Assembly: GCF_001895925.1 (NCBI RefSeq)
Contig: NZ_MPPI01000037.1
Span: 1-48,971 of the forward strand
Reading direction: 5' to 3'
Source of the DNA: Phormidesmis priestleyi ULC007
GTDB lineage: Bacteria > Cyanobacteriota > Cyanobacteriia > Leptolyngbyales > Leptolyngbyaceae
Length of the DNA: 48,971 nucleotides
The notes under the pieces are model-generated. The model saw nothing but the letters and a program-made list of their open reading frames with translations. It was not told the DNA's origin and searched no databases. This document shows positions 15,665 through 24,520 of this stretch, piece after piece. The stretch's first letter is position 1, and each line of letters starts with the position of its first letter. The position numbers and the translations under genes were made by a program.

Positions 15665-15790
15665 TTCAATAATCGGCGCGGGGATCATCTCACCTCGCAT
15701 ATCCAAAAACTGCACGAGAATCAGATAGCCAATGCCTAAAATTAGGGCGATCGCCCCCGTCAAATAAGCCACAACTTTTGAACGATCCAT
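15599..15790 (-). CDS. Small single-pass membrane protein, convergent overlap
   Basis: This 63-residue protein, MDRSKVVAYLTGAIALILGIGYLILVQ onward, has one strong membrane helix (about 6-27). The following FLDMRGEMIPAPI looks like a short conserved cyanobacterial protein known only as hypothetical. Its 3' end overlaps the GTPase gene tail to tail by 66 nt, so the two transcripts are antisense there. The conserved-looking start and helix support it over a chance ORF, with moderate certainty. Confidence 0.6.
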   Translation of the reverse strand: MDRSKVVAYLTGAIALILGIGYLILVQFLDMRGEMIPAPIIELTPIVDRVFEGFHLQGFWSLH

Positions 15791-15927
15791 AAATTACTGA
15801 ATGACTAGAGTTCTCTTTTAAACTAAGTCTAAGCAAGATTTGCCAAACAAAGAATCTCTGACCTCAAAATCAGCCGAATCGAGAATTCGATAAAGTGGTT
15901 TAATATCTACACCTTTGCCGAGACGAA

Positions 15928-16908
15928 ATGGATGCTTCTGTAGATTTACCGAGTCAACCTGCTGAGAACGATCGCCCGATCGTCCTCCAAACTCACGACC
16001 TGAGTAAACGCTACCGCACCGGATTCTGGTTAAATCAGACGGTGGCATCGCTCAAAGACGTGAGCTTGACGGTTTACCAAGGCGAGACTTTTGGGCTATT
16101 GGGACAAAACGGCGCAGGCAAAACCACGCTGCTCAAAACGCTTTTAGGCATCGTGCGCCAAACTTCAGGGCGGGCAACCCTGCTAGGTAAACCGTTGGGC
16201 GATCGCGTCGTCAAACAACGAGTCGGCTATCTGCCAGAAAATCCCTATTTTTATGACTATCTGACAGGCTGGGAAATGCTGAAATTTGCGGCGGGGCTGT
16301 TTCAAGTGCCGCAATCGATTCAGCGCAAACGCATTCCCCAACTGCTCGATCTGGTGGGGTTAGCGCAATCAACCGCCCGCAAAAAACAACTGCGGCAATA
16401 CTCCAAGGGAATGCTGCAACGGATTGGTATGGCACAGGCGCTAATCAACGATCCAGAATTAGTCTTTTTAGATGAGCCGATGTCAGGCTTAGATCCGCTC
16501 GGACGTTATCAACTGCGAGAAATTATTCTGTCGCTTAAGTCTCAAGGCAAGACGATTTTCTTCAACAGTCACGTTTTATCGGATGTTGAGAAGATCTGCG
16601 ATCGCGTTGCCATTCTCGCTCAAGGAGAACTGATTTCTATCGGCTCTCTACAAGATCTGTTGGGCATCGCAGACACCTATCAGGTTAAAGTCAAAGGCGG
16701 CAACCCCGACGTTTTAAAGCAGCGAGTGGTTGATTTAGAATTTCAAGAAGGCTATTGGGTAGGACATCTCAAGGGCGACCCCCAAGATTTTATTGCCAGC
16801 CTGCGTTTAATGAGAGCGCAATTGATTTCGATTCATCTAGCCCGCCCGTCGCTAGAAGAATTTTTTGTGCAGCAGTTGCACGATCGGGGCATTCACTCCA
16901 GCAGTTAA
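15928..16908 (+). CDS. ABC transporter ATP-binding protein (NatA/CcmA type)
   Basis: This 326-residue ATPase has Walker A GQNGAGKTTLLKTLLG, the NatA-type stretch GYLPENPYFYDYLTGWEML, a variant signature QYSKGMLQRIGMAQAL, Walker B LVFLDEPMSGLDP and H-loop FFNSHVLSDVEKICD. A C-terminal domain of about 80 residues ends in LARPSLEEFFV, typical of export-type or ABC-2 ATPases. A permease gene usually follows, but none does here: a 39-codon ORF at 16964-17083 reading LAIAGNNFPQAST is all that precedes the oppositely oriented gene. The partner must be encoded elsewhere. Confidence 0.88.
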   Translation: MDASVDLPSQPAENDRPIVLQTHDLSKRYRTGFWLNQTVASLKDVSLTVYQGETFGLLGQNGAGKTTLLKTLLGIVRQTSGRATLLGKPLGDRVVKQRVGYLPENPYFYDYLTGWEMLKFAAGLFQVPQSIQRKRIPQLLDLVGLAQSTARKKQLRQYSKGMLQRIGMAQALINDPELVFLDEPMSGLDPLGRYQLREIILSLKSQGKTIFFNSHVLSDVEKICDRVAILAQGELISIGSLQDLLGIADTYQVKVKGGNPDVLKQRVVDLEFQEGYWVGHLKGDPQDFIASLRLMRAQLISIHLARPSLEEFFVQQLHDRGIHSSS

Positions 16909-17054
16909 CAATGGTTCGGACAGAATTAGACGACGGTAGCACCGTTGCACACATTACAAGGGAATGCCGAGAAGTTTGGCGATCGCAGGTAACAACTTTC
17001 CGCAGGCTTCGACTAAAGTTGCGGTGCTGGGAAGTGCTTTGATCGTGGCATCAA

Positions 17055-18998
17055 CTATGGTAAAGGAACTCCGGCTGCTTTGAGCGCCAGTGTGAGAACC
17101 ATCTTTGCAGCTTCACTCACCGTTGTCTCACTGGCTTTGTTTGCCATTGCTTTGCCCCAAAGCGTCAATTTTTCCTTTAGAGCAGGATTTTCCCCTGCTT
17201 CTTTTGCCAAATCAGTTGCAACCTGTTGCTGAGAGTCATCGACGGTTACACCCCGATTTTGAAGATGCTGGAGTAAGTCTTGAATCTGCTGAGCCGCTTG
17301 AGTCAGGTCTTGACTCATGTTGATGTACTGAACATTGCTCTGTTGACTGCCAGCTTGAGCAGTATCAACGAAGTTACCAATACTGGAACCCCGGAAGTCA
17401 TATTTGGGTGGTTGATTCTCAGCCATCGTTTCAACAATCCTCTCGATATTGGTATTACTTTGAAGCAGACTTTGACGCAAGAAGCCTACCTCATCTCGAT
17501 ATTCCGAAACCCGTTCCTCTAGCTGTCGAATTTGCCCTTCATAGAGTTGCTTCGCCTGACGCTCGATCACTGCTTTGTCTGCTTCTGGTGGAACTTCCAA
17601 GCGAATTACAACAAAGGCTCCGCCGCTTTTCTTTTCGATCGCCTGAATAGAGATGTTTTCGTCGCCGTACTGCGATCGTAATTCTTGAAAGGATTGGAAG
17701 AACGCTTGCCAGTCGATGCCATCGCGAAAAATCAAATCAACCGTGTCTAAGGCTTTCTGGAATAGTGTTGTAAATTCTCCGGGTGCAAACTCGCTGCTGC
17801 TCGGTCGGCGCTCTCGTTGATTTTCAAGTAAGTAAACAAACTTGGCATCAACAGATTGAAGGTTCGTGGTGCTGTTAATATTCCAGGCTTCGATACACGC
17901 ACCTGTGAGGTATGCACCCATGAAATTAGCGCCAATGGCTTGAGCTTCGGTAAGATCGGTGTGTTGCAGATCGGCACAGATTAGAGTGGCATTACTGAGA
18001 TCAGCATATTTGAGGATTGCGCCATTGAGTTCCGCATCGGTTAAGTCCGCACCTCGAAGATTAGCGCTTTCAAAGTTTTGATTGATGCCTTTGCCTGTGA
18101 CCAAGAGTTCTCGAACGTTGCGACTTGCCAGAATGGAGTCTCCAACCTGAGCGCGGTTCAATTTCTTGGCATCCTTCCAGCAAACCTGAGTCAAAATTGT
18201 TTTCTGCTCGCGGCTATTCGCAAAACTAGTATTTTTGAGCAGTGCGCCTGAGAACGTCGCGCCTGTTAAATCAGCTCCCTGGAAGTTGGTTCCTCCTAAA
18301 GCGCTAAGAACAATGCTAAAGCGTCGAGCCAATGCAAACTTTTCATCTTCTTTAGATACTCGCCAAGCAACATAGAAGCTCAGAAGCACCGTCAAGACTG
18401 CGACTGCGACCGAGACTACAAATGCGCTTGAAACTGCAAATGCGAATGCAAATATAACTGCGACTGCGACTGCGACTGAGACTGCAACTGCAACTGCGAC
18501 TGTGCCTGCGAGTGCGACTGCGAATGCGACTATGCCTGATACTGCGACTGCTACTGCGCCTGATACTGCGAATCCGCCTGCACCTGCAACTGCGAGTGAG
18601 ACTGAGAATGCGGCTGCGGCTACAACGCAGATCAAGATCGTTCCAAATGCTTTAGTCGTTAAACCTTGATGAGCGATTGCGAAGTAAACAGCTATCAACA
18701 TGAAGAGAAGGGATAATCCTGGGAAAATCGTATATTGATTCCTACTTTCTGGTGTGAGAAAGTAGCCAACGATCCCAGCAGTATAGAAGATTGAAATAAA
18801 GTTCAAGATTACTGAAAGCACGAAAGCAATGACGGCTTGGAGAATCACCCAACGCTTTTGCAGTCCTGCCTTTGCCCCAGTAAAGTTTGCGTCTCTCAAA
18901 ATCGCATTGGTAAACTTTGCCCCTCGAATGTCCGCATCCGAAAAATCTGCGCCAGTCAAATCTTGACCTTTGAAATGCTGACCAGAAAAATCTTTCAT
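17055..18998 (-). CDS. Pentapeptide-repeat membrane protein with Val-Ala tract
   Basis: The 647-residue protein starts with pentapeptide repeats (FKGQDLTGADFSDADIRGAKFTNA, about 9-43). It then has membrane helices (about 50-110) and an almost pure Val/Ala/Phe stretch (about 120-215), followed by more A(D/N)LxX repeats (about 230-390). The C-terminal 250 residues are helical and include a coiled coil (YEGQIRQLEERVSEYRDEVGFLRQ) and VQYINMSQDLTQAAQQIQDLLQHL, a tail shared by many cyanobacterial multidomain proteins. Function is unknown; a membrane-anchored scaffold or sensor is possible. The hydrophobic tract is encoded by a decayed hexamer repeat. Confidence 0.8.
   Translation of the reverse strand: MKDFSGQHFKGQDLTGADFSDADIRGAKFTNAILRDANFTGAKAGLQKRWVILQAVIAFVLSVILNFISIFYTAGIVGYFLTPESRNQYTIFPGLSLLFMLIAVYFAIAHQGLTTKAFGTILICVVAAAAFSVSLAVAGAGGFAVSGAVAVAVSGIVAFAVALAGTVAVAVAVSVAVAVAVIFAFAFAVSSAFVVSVAVAVLTVLLSFYVAWRVSKEDEKFALARRFSIVLSALGGTNFQGADLTGATFSGALLKNTSFANSREQKTILTQVCWKDAKKLNRAQVGDSILASRNVRELLVTGKGINQNFESANLRGADLTDAELNGAILKYADLSNATLICADLQHTDLTEAQAIGANFMGAYLTGACIEAWNINSTTNLQSVDAKFVYLLENQRERRPSSSEFAPGEFTTLFQKALDTVDLIFRDGIDWQAFFQSFQELRSQYGDENISIQAIEKKSGGAFVVIRLEVPPEADKAVIERQAKQLYEGQIRQLEERVSEYRDEVGFLRQSLLQSNTNIERIVETMAENQPPKYDFRGSSIGNFVDTAQAGSQQSNVQYINMSQDLTQAAQQIQDLLQHLQNRGVTVDDSQQQVATDLAKEAGENPALKEKLTLWGKAMANKASETTVSEAAKMVLTLALKAAGVPLP
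18396..18623 (-). repeat. Degenerate GTCGCA hexamer tract encoding Val-Ala
   Basis: For about 230 nt the coding strand repeats GTCGCA with drift (GTCGCAGTCGCAGTTGCAGT and variants), giving VAVAVAVSVAVAVA. The tract sits in the hydrophobic part of the pentapeptide protein. It looks like slippage-driven expansion later diversified. Confidence 0.8.
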
Positions 18999-19217
18999 AT
19001 CGGAGCAACGTCAATCGATTTCTCTACAGAAATAACATAGAGATCTCTCAGTTGCTTAAGTGTCGCAGAAATTACTTTTGTTTTATTGAATACCAGCAAC
19101 TAAAACAAGATCTTTTGAACACCGTGGCAACTTGCACATCGAACTGTCAGAAGCTAACCGCGATATATTGATTTCATCGATTCTTTGATAATCTTCGCCA
19201 ATTTCTAGGAGAACTCG

Positions 19218-19454
19218 ATGAGTTCCTCGATCGTTACCGAAATCGTACAGCAAGTCCACGATCTCCCCGATCCTCTCCAACAGCAAGTTCTCGCTTTCGT
19301 CCTGACGCTTCGACAACAGCACCTTGAAAAAGACCCTGATGCCTGGGACATTCTCGAATCACTGACAGGCACGATCGAAGCCCCAGCCGACTGGTCTACC
19401 GAACACGACCATTATTTATACGGTACGCTCAAACGTCCAGCTACAGAATCATGA
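19218..19454 (+). CDS. Antitoxin-like protein of a VapBC-type pair
   Basis: This 78-residue protein, MSSSIVTEIVQQVHDLPDPLQQQVLAFV, has the LPxxLQQxVLxFVxxL helix of short DUF2281-type antitoxin proteins. Its tail is acidic and aromatic (ADWSTEHDHYLYG), the kind that binds a PIN toxin. Its stop overlaps the PIN gene start by 4 nt (ATGA at 19451). The partner toxin is broken, so the antitoxin is a survivor. AGGAG lies about 7 nt before the ATG. Confidence 0.7.
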   Translation: MSSSIVTEIVQQVHDLPDPLQQQVLAFVLTLRQQHLEKDPDAWDILESLTGTIEAPADWSTEHDHYLYGTLKRPATES

Positions 19455-19874
19455 ACCGCGATCGCTTGTTTCTAGATACCGCCTTTATTCAAGCCCTCCT
19501 CAACCCTCGCGATAACTACCACAACTCAGCAAAAGCACTATTTCCACGAGTTCGCAGCGCCGACGAGATTTGGATTACAGAAGCAATCTTTGCTGAAGTT
19601 GGCAATGCGCTCAGTGCATCGAATCGGGATGGAGCTATCAAGTTCATCCAACAGTGCTATCAAACCGATAACATTAGCGTCATCAACATCGACACAGTAC
19701 TCTTTAGACAAGCCTAGATCTTTACAACTCCCGCCCCGATAAAACTTGGGTCTTACGGACTGCATCTCGTTTGTAGTCATGACGATAAATGGCTTAACAG
19801 ACGCTGTAACCGCCGATCGGCACTTTGTCCAAGCAGGCTTTCGCGCCTTAATGCTAGAGCATCCTTCGCCATAA
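19451..19874 (+). pseudogene. PIN-domain toxin (VapC-like), two frameshifts
   Basis: The intact N-terminus has RDRLFLDTAFIQALLNPRDNYH (PIN Asp at LDTAF) and WITEAIFAEVGNALS. After VLFRQA the frame meets TAG at 19718. Adding one base gives DLYNSRPDKTW, and a second added base after TGGG gives LTDCISFVVM, then LTDAVTADRHFVQAGFRALM and a stop at 19872-19874. The last two PIN acidic positions (TDC and TADRHF) are thus still legible. Two single-base losses in an otherwise undecayed gene suggest recent inactivation, or sequencing errors. Confidence 0.8.
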
Positions 19875-19994
19875 ATCCATTCCCAAAGCTAACTTGTTCT
19901 CATTCACGAAACAAATTTTGTCCGAAGTATTGAGTTAATGTGAGACCTTATAAAAAAATAGAATGATGGAATCAAGAACCATATTGGAGGGTTT

Positions 19995-20546
19995 ATGCCG
20001 CTCACTGCTCACGATCTAGAAATCTTCCAGCAGCAGTTTTCCGATTATCAGATGGAATTAGTAGATGGAGAGATCGTTGTTATGAGTCCGTCTGGATTAG
20101 AGCCTGATGAGATAGCGGTTGAGATTTCCCGTCAACTAGCTAACTGGGTCAGACCCCGAAAGCTTGGGCGTGTCTCAGGCTCCAGTGCTGGTTTTAGACT
20201 TCCCAATGCCAATGAAGATGTTCGCGCTCCTGACTGCTCTTTCGTCAAAGCAGAGCGACTGAAACGAACAACAAAGGACTTTGCGCGACTGGTGCCCGAT
20301 CTTGGCTTTGAAGTGGTATCAAAATCAGACTCCCTGGCAAAGCAGCGTCAGAAGGTCAAGTTCTACCTTTCGCTAGGCATGGTTGCTGGAGTGGTGGTTG
20401 ACCCCAGAACGAGGATTGTTGAACTGTTTCGCCCAGGGGAAGACAATCCCACTGTTTTGAGAGATGGGGATGTTTTGACGGTTCCAGAACTCCTTCCAGG
20501 TTGGGAGATGGAGATTGCAAGTATTTGGGCACCAGAGTTTGATTAG
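19995..20546 (+). CDS. Uma2-family endonuclease (DUF820)
   Basis: This 183-residue protein has the Uma2 PD-(D/E)XK-like core: LVDGEIVVMSPSG, then EIAVEISRQLANWV, DVRAPDCSFVKAERL, LGFEVVSKSDSLAKQRQKVKFYLSLG, and the C-terminal beta strands ending LPGWEMEIASIW. The family is greatly expanded in cyanobacteria; its physiological role is unclear and it may be linked to mobile elements. GGAGG lies 9 nt before the ATG. The gene is complete and alone, just after the decayed toxin pair. Confidence 0.88.
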   Translation: MPLTAHDLEIFQQQFSDYQMELVDGEIVVMSPSGLEPDEIAVEISRQLANWVRPRKLGRVSGSSAGFRLPNANEDVRAPDCSFVKAERLKRTTKDFARLVPDLGFEVVSKSDSLAKQRQKVKFYLSLGMVAGVVVDPRTRIVELFRPGEDNPTVLRDGDVLTVPELLPGWEMEIASIWAPEFD

Positions 20547-20610
20547 CCGTCAATTCTGCTGTTTGACCGCTCCTATTCTTCCCTAAAGTGGCAAATTTTC
20601 CTGGAGAATC

Positions 20611-21381
20611 TTGATGAAAAATTCAACGCCCGTCCTGTCCGCTTCGGGATTAATCAAAAGCTTTGGTGGCGTAACGGCGGTTAATAATGCCTCGATCGAG
20701 GTCGCGGCTGGCAGTGTCACTGGGCTAATCGGACCCAACGGCGCAGGCAAAACGACGCTGTTTAATTTACTGTCTAACTTTACTCATCCTGACCAGGGGC
20801 AAGTTTTATTCGACGGGGAGCCGATTCAAAACTTGCAGTCCCACGAAATCGCCCAACGGGGCATGGTTCGCACTTTTCAAGTCGCTCGTGTGCTGTCGCG
20901 ACTGTCAGTGTTAGAGAACTTATTGTTAGCGGCTCAACACCAAACGGGAGAAAAGTTTTGGAACACTTGGCTTTTAGGAAAACAGATTGCTAAAGAAGAA
21001 CGAGAAGCCCGCGATCGCGCCATGGAAATCCTAGAATCAGTCGGACTGGCAGAAAAAGCCCACGACTACGCGGGTGGACTTTCAGGCGGGCAACGCAAAC
21101 TGCTCGAAATTGCCCGATCGCTGATGACTCGACCTAAACTTGTGCTGCTCGACGAGCCTGCGGCAGGAGTCAACCCCACCCTGATCAATCAAATTTGCGA
21201 ATACATCCACTACTGGAACCGTCAGGGACTGTCTTTTTTGATCATCGAACACAACATGGACGTGATTATGTCGCTGTGCGATCGCGTCTGGGTGCTTGCC
21301 GAGGGCAGCAATCTCGCGGTCGGTTCTCCTAGCGAAATTCAAACCAATGCTCAAGTCTTAGAAGCGTATTTGGGGCAATGA
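20611..21381 (+). CDS. LivG-type ABC transporter ATP-binding protein, orphan
   Basis: This 256-residue ATPase has Walker A GPNGAGKTTLFNLL, the HAAT-specific segment RTFQVARVLSRLSVLENLLLAAQ, signature LSGGQRKLLEIARSL, Walker B LVLLDEPAAGVNPTL and H-loop LIIEHNMDVIMSLCD. It is closest to LivG/UrtD ATPases for branched-chain amino acids or urea. No permease, LivF or binding protein is adjacent, so its partners are elsewhere. GGAG lies about 10 nt upstream of the ATG. Confidence 0.88.
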   Translation: MMKNSTPVLSASGLIKSFGGVTAVNNASIEVAAGSVTGLIGPNGAGKTTLFNLLSNFTHPDQGQVLFDGEPIQNLQSHEIAQRGMVRTFQVARVLSRLSVLENLLLAAQHQTGEKFWNTWLLGKQIAKEEREARDRAMEILESVGLAEKAHDYAGGLSGGQRKLLEIARSLMTRPKLVLLDEPAAGVNPTLINQICEYIHYWNRQGLSFLIIEHNMDVIMSLCDRVWVLAEGSNLAVGSPSEIQTNAQVLEAYLGQ

Positions 21382-21467
21382 TCCCCGATGTTCTTCATCC
21401 CAAGGCGGCTGAGAGAAATGAGTTAGGAACGGTATGATTGAAAAGAAGTTAACTTATGTAACGTTCC

Positions 21468-22082
21468 TTGACTGCCACCTTTAAACCCACCGATAGCGTG
21501 ATTCTGCCAGCTAGCTGGAACTTCCTCAGCCCTGTTTGGCAAGGCAACGATCGTGACGTTCAGCAAGGCTTACCCCATAGCCAGTTAGCCCCAACCTGGC
21601 AACTGTTGCTTCTAGGCGATGGTTCTCCGACTCGCCACCTGCAACTGCTCACAGGTGAACCCACTGAAGTAGACGTGATTGACATGTCTGCGATCGGGTT
21701 TGATCACGACAATGCCCCTGACGCGATCGAGATGGTGCCAGGCCCACGATTGCGGCGACAAGTCTGGTTAAGAACTGCCTCCGGTCAGCGATTAGCTTAT
21801 GCAACCTCCTGGTGGGAGCAGAGCCATGTGGACGAATATTTGCAGAACCGATCGCTCCCCATTTGGGCGAGTCTGGCGCGTCTGCGAACTGAGCTATATC
21901 GAGACGTGAAAGGCATTTGTTATGGTGATTCCAGCGTTTTAGAAGCCGCCTTTGAGCAATCGGGGCCCTTTTGGGGAAGACACTATCTCTTCTGGCATCA
22001 CGGGCAACCTCTAACCGTGATTTACGAAGTGTTTTCACCCTACTTACAAAAATATCTTGGTGAAATGCAGCTTCACGATTAA
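21468..22082 (+). CDS. UbiC-like chorismate lyase (DUF98)
   Basis: This 204-residue protein has the cyanobacterial UbiC-like pattern. It contains WQLLLLGDGSPTRHLQLLTGE, RLRRQVWLRTASGQRLAYATSWW (the catalytic Arg region), NRSLPIWASLARLRTELYRDV and GRHYLFWHHGQPLTVIYEVFSPYL (the conserved Glu near the end). The family converts chorismate to 4-hydroxybenzoate and pyruvate for plastoquinone synthesis. The start is a TTG; no in-frame ATG is available, since the ATG upstream is followed at once by a stop. It converges on the acetyltransferase gene, overlapping by 4 nt. Confidence 0.82.
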   Translation: MTATFKPTDSVILPASWNFLSPVWQGNDRDVQQGLPHSQLAPTWQLLLLGDGSPTRHLQLLTGEPTEVDVIDMSAIGFDHDNAPDAIEMVPGPRLRRQVWLRTASGQRLAYATSWWEQSHVDEYLQNRSLPIWASLARLRTELYRDVKGICYGDSSVLEAAFEQSGPFWGRHYLFWHHGQPLTVIYEVFSPYLQKYLGEMQLHD

Positions 22083-22678
22083 GCATCCCGAACAGTTCTG
22101 GGATAGCGAGGACGGCAAGGCGTTCCCCAGCAAACTTGTTGTTCTGGCAATGACGAGAAGACGCTGCTTCTTGCTCCTACTAAAGCGTTTGCTCCAATCT
22201 GAACGCCTGCACCGATGAAGCAATCGGTCGCGACCCAAACTCCATTGCCGATCGCAATAGGCGCAGTCAACAGCCCAAACTTAGGATCTTGAGCATCGTG
22301 ACTTCCGGTACACAAGTAGCTCTTTTGAGAAATCACGCAGTGTTCGCCAATCTGAATCGACTCCAAGCTATAGAAAACCACATCATCACCAATCCAGCTA
22401 TAGTCGCCAATTTCCACCTTCCAGGGATAGGTAAATCGGGCCGTCGGACGAATCAACACCGCTTCGCCAATTTTTGCCCCAAACAACCTCAACAACTGGC
22501 ACCGCACCGAGTTAAACGGGTGAGGCGTTAACGGAAACGCAACTCCTTGCACGAGCCACCACAGCATCACATACCAACCAGGGCGACCACGATCGAACCC
22601 AGTTTGATGATATTGACGCAAATCAATCAGTGGTTTTGCATTCAAAACCGGGGGCAGCTTTGCCGATTCTTGATTCAT
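22079..22678 (-). CDS. WcaF-type hexapeptide acetyltransferase
   Basis: The start MNQESAKLPPVLN at 22678 overlaps the upstream glycosyltransferase stop in ATGA. The 199-residue protein has the WcaF/LbetaH pattern: GWYVMLWWLVQGVAF, then left-handed beta-helix rungs IGEAVLIRPTARFTYPWKVEIGDYSWIG, VISQKSYLCTGSHD, IGNGVWVATDCFIGAGVQIGANALV and the end VCWGTPCRPR. Such enzymes acetylate sugars of colanic acid-like exopolysaccharides. Coupling to the glycosyltransferase supports that role. The exact substrate is unknown. Confidence 0.88.
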   Translation of the reverse strand: MNQESAKLPPVLNAKPLIDLRQYHQTGFDRGRPGWYVMLWWLVQGVAFPLTPHPFNSVRCQLLRLFGAKIGEAVLIRPTARFTYPWKVEIGDYSWIGDDVVFYSLESIQIGEHCVISQKSYLCTGSHDAQDPKFGLLTAPIAIGNGVWVATDCFIGAGVQIGANALVGARSSVFSSLPEQQVCWGTPCRPRYPRTVRDA

Positions 22679-23619
22679 GATTCGGGGTTGGCGATGGCTT
22701 GAGAAGTCGCAATGGGAGCCTCGTTTTTGTTCGTATTCAAAGTGCCACCACATTGACGCAGTTCGTAGAGCTTTACGCCAATTTGGTATTCATATTGACT
22801 CAGTAACCGTCCGTAAATGTAGCCTGCTTTTCCGTCTAAAAAGCCTAGACGAATGATGTAGAAAAGCACGAATCGCAAAAGCGGCTTAAAGGGAAGTCTG
22901 ACCCAAATGTTTTTTAAGAACCGTTTGCGCTGCACAGCATTGCCAAAAAAATTGGCTCCGATCGTGCCCTGCTGATCCTTCCCGTTTAGTCGGTTTAAAT
23001 AAACCTGAGCTTCCCAATTAGAGTAGCGATTGTGTCGTTCTAGCCAGTGATAGAGATCTTTAAAGTCTATGTGCAGCATATCTTGCTTGAGATATCCGAC
23101 TTTTCCGGGCAAGATGACGTGTTCGTGAACTTCGTTATCGCCAGTGTTGCGGATCTCCTCGGTTTTCAGGTTTTCATAACGCCCTTTGGAGTGTTGAAAC
23201 AACCGCAGATTCCAGTCGGGATATTTGCCGCCGTGACGAATCCACTGACCGAGAAAAAAGACTTTGCGGTTGAGATAATAGCCATCACACTCTGACTGCT
23301 GAATTGCCGTCTCGATTTCATCCCACAATTCTGGTGGAATGCGTTCATCACAATCGACAATCAGCACCCATTCATTGCGAAACGGCAGATTTTCTAGCGA
23401 CCAATTTTTCTTTTTAGGCCAACGACCATTGAATTGAAACTGCACCACTTTGGCACCGTGGTTTTGAGCAATCTCGATCGAGCGATCGCTACTCTGAGAG
23501 TCAACCATAAACACTTCATCGGCTCTGGCAACGCTCTCAAGACACGCTGGGAGGTTTGCTTCTTCGTTTCGAGCTGGGATCAGGACAGAAACCGGAATTT
23601 TGGGGAGCTTAGAGTTCAT
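22675..23619 (-). CDS. Glycosyltransferase family 2 (KdtX/WaaE-like)
   Basis: This 314-residue GT-A enzyme has VSVLIPARNEEANLPACLESV, MVDSQSSDRSIEIAQNHGAKVV, the metal-binding VDCDERIPPELWDEI, a WIRHGGKYPDWNLRLF block, EVHEHV and HIDFKDLYHWLERHNRYS. This order is typical of WaaE-like glycosyltransferases that add heptose, glucose or related sugars to lipopolysaccharide cores. The hydrophobic C-terminal piece (RLPFKPLLRFVLFYIIRLG) suggests membrane association. It is co-transcribed with the downstream acetyltransferase (4-nt overlap). Confidence 0.88.
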   Translation of the reverse strand: MNSKLPKIPVSVLIPARNEEANLPACLESVARADEVFMVDSQSSDRSIEIAQNHGAKVVQFQFNGRWPKKKNWSLENLPFRNEWVLIVDCDERIPPELWDEIETAIQQSECDGYYLNRKVFFLGQWIRHGGKYPDWNLRLFQHSKGRYENLKTEEIRNTGDNEVHEHVILPGKVGYLKQDMLHIDFKDLYHWLERHNRYSNWEAQVYLNRLNGKDQQGTIGANFFGNAVQRKRFLKNIWVRLPFKPLLRFVLFYIIRLGFLDGKAGYIYGRLLSQYEYQIGVKLYELRQCGGTLNTNKNEAPIATSQAIANPES

Positions 23620-23795
23620 GGTTCAAAAAATTAGGCGTGAACGCAACTCAGAGTCTAGCTAATATCGCTCTACCCTTAAGTCGAATCGATGTCCTCTAGT
23701 GTTCCCATCTCAGAACTAGCGCATCTACCTGCTGACCAATTCTAAAGTTGCAGGCTGTCTCAATTTTGGCTCGATCGGACAAGGACTGATGGATA

Positions 23796-24515
23796 ATGAG
23801 TTTTCTAGCCCCTCATCCTTTCCTCTTTATGCTGCCTTGGTATATCAATAATGAACTCCTTTTAATCCTGGCTTATTTGCTGGGTTCATTTCCGACGGGC
23901 TATCTGGCAGGACGGTTGCTCAAAGGCATTGATATTCGTGAAGTCGGGTCAGGTTCGACAGGCGCAACCAATGTTTTGCGAACCTTAGGGAAAGTGCCTG
24001 CGATCGTCGTCTTATTGATCGATGTTTTAAAGGGAGCGTTAGCGATCGCAGCAGTAAACTTCGCATTTACCCAGCTACCCGGATGGCTTTATTACACCAA
24101 GGTCGTAGATGTTAATCTCGCCAACTGGCAGCCCTGGATGATCGTTTTAGCGGGGCTGCTTGCCTTATTGGGGCACAGTAAACCGATCTGGCTCAACTTC
24201 AAAGGCGGCAAGTCAGTTGCGACTAGCCTCGGCGTTTTATTAGCAATGGATTGGCGAGTCGGGTTAAGCACGATCGCCGTATTTGCGATCAGTCTCGCCA
24301 TCAGTCGCATCGTGTCCCTCAGTTCGATTACAGGAGCGATCAGCGTCACGGCATTGATGATCGCGTTTCGCCAGCCGTTGCCCTACTGTCTGTTTGCGAT
24401 CGCGGGTGGAATTTATGTGATCTGGCTCCACCGCACCAATATTCAACGCTTGCTCACCGGGACTGAGCCTCGCTTCGGACAAGCGCTGCCTGAACAGCCC
24501 GAAGATGGCGGGTAG
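23796..24515 (+). CDS. plsY: Glycerol-3-phosphate acyltransferase PlsY
   Basis: PlsY transfers acyl groups from acyl-phosphate to glycerol-3-phosphate, the first step of phospholipid and glycolipid synthesis, in the plasma membrane. The three active-site motifs are visible: LLGSFPTGYLAGRLLKGIDIREVGSGSTGATNVLRTLG, GHSKPIWLNFKGGKSVATSLG, and the C-terminal VIWLHRTNIQRLLTGTE. There are five or so membrane segments. The start at 23796 adds about 11 residues before MLPWYIN at 23829, which could be the true start. It converges on lptC with only 5 nt between stops. Confidence 0.95.
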   Translation: MSFLAPHPFLFMLPWYINNELLLILAYLLGSFPTGYLAGRLLKGIDIREVGSGSTGATNVLRTLGKVPAIVVLLIDVLKGALAIAAVNFAFTQLPGWLYYTKVVDVNLANWQPWMIVLAGLLALLGHSKPIWLNFKGGKSVATSLGVLLAMDWRVGLSTIAVFAISLAISRIVSLSSITGAISVTALMIAFRQPLPYCLFAIAGGIYVIWLHRTNIQRLLTGTEPRFGQALPEQPEDGG

Positions 24516-24520
24516 AGGAG

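Noticed and set aside
16964-17083. 39-codon ORF after the ABC ATPase (LAIAGNNFPQAST)
   Set aside because: Could be a remnant of another gene, but it is short, unrecognised and overlaps the pentapeptide gene's 3' end.
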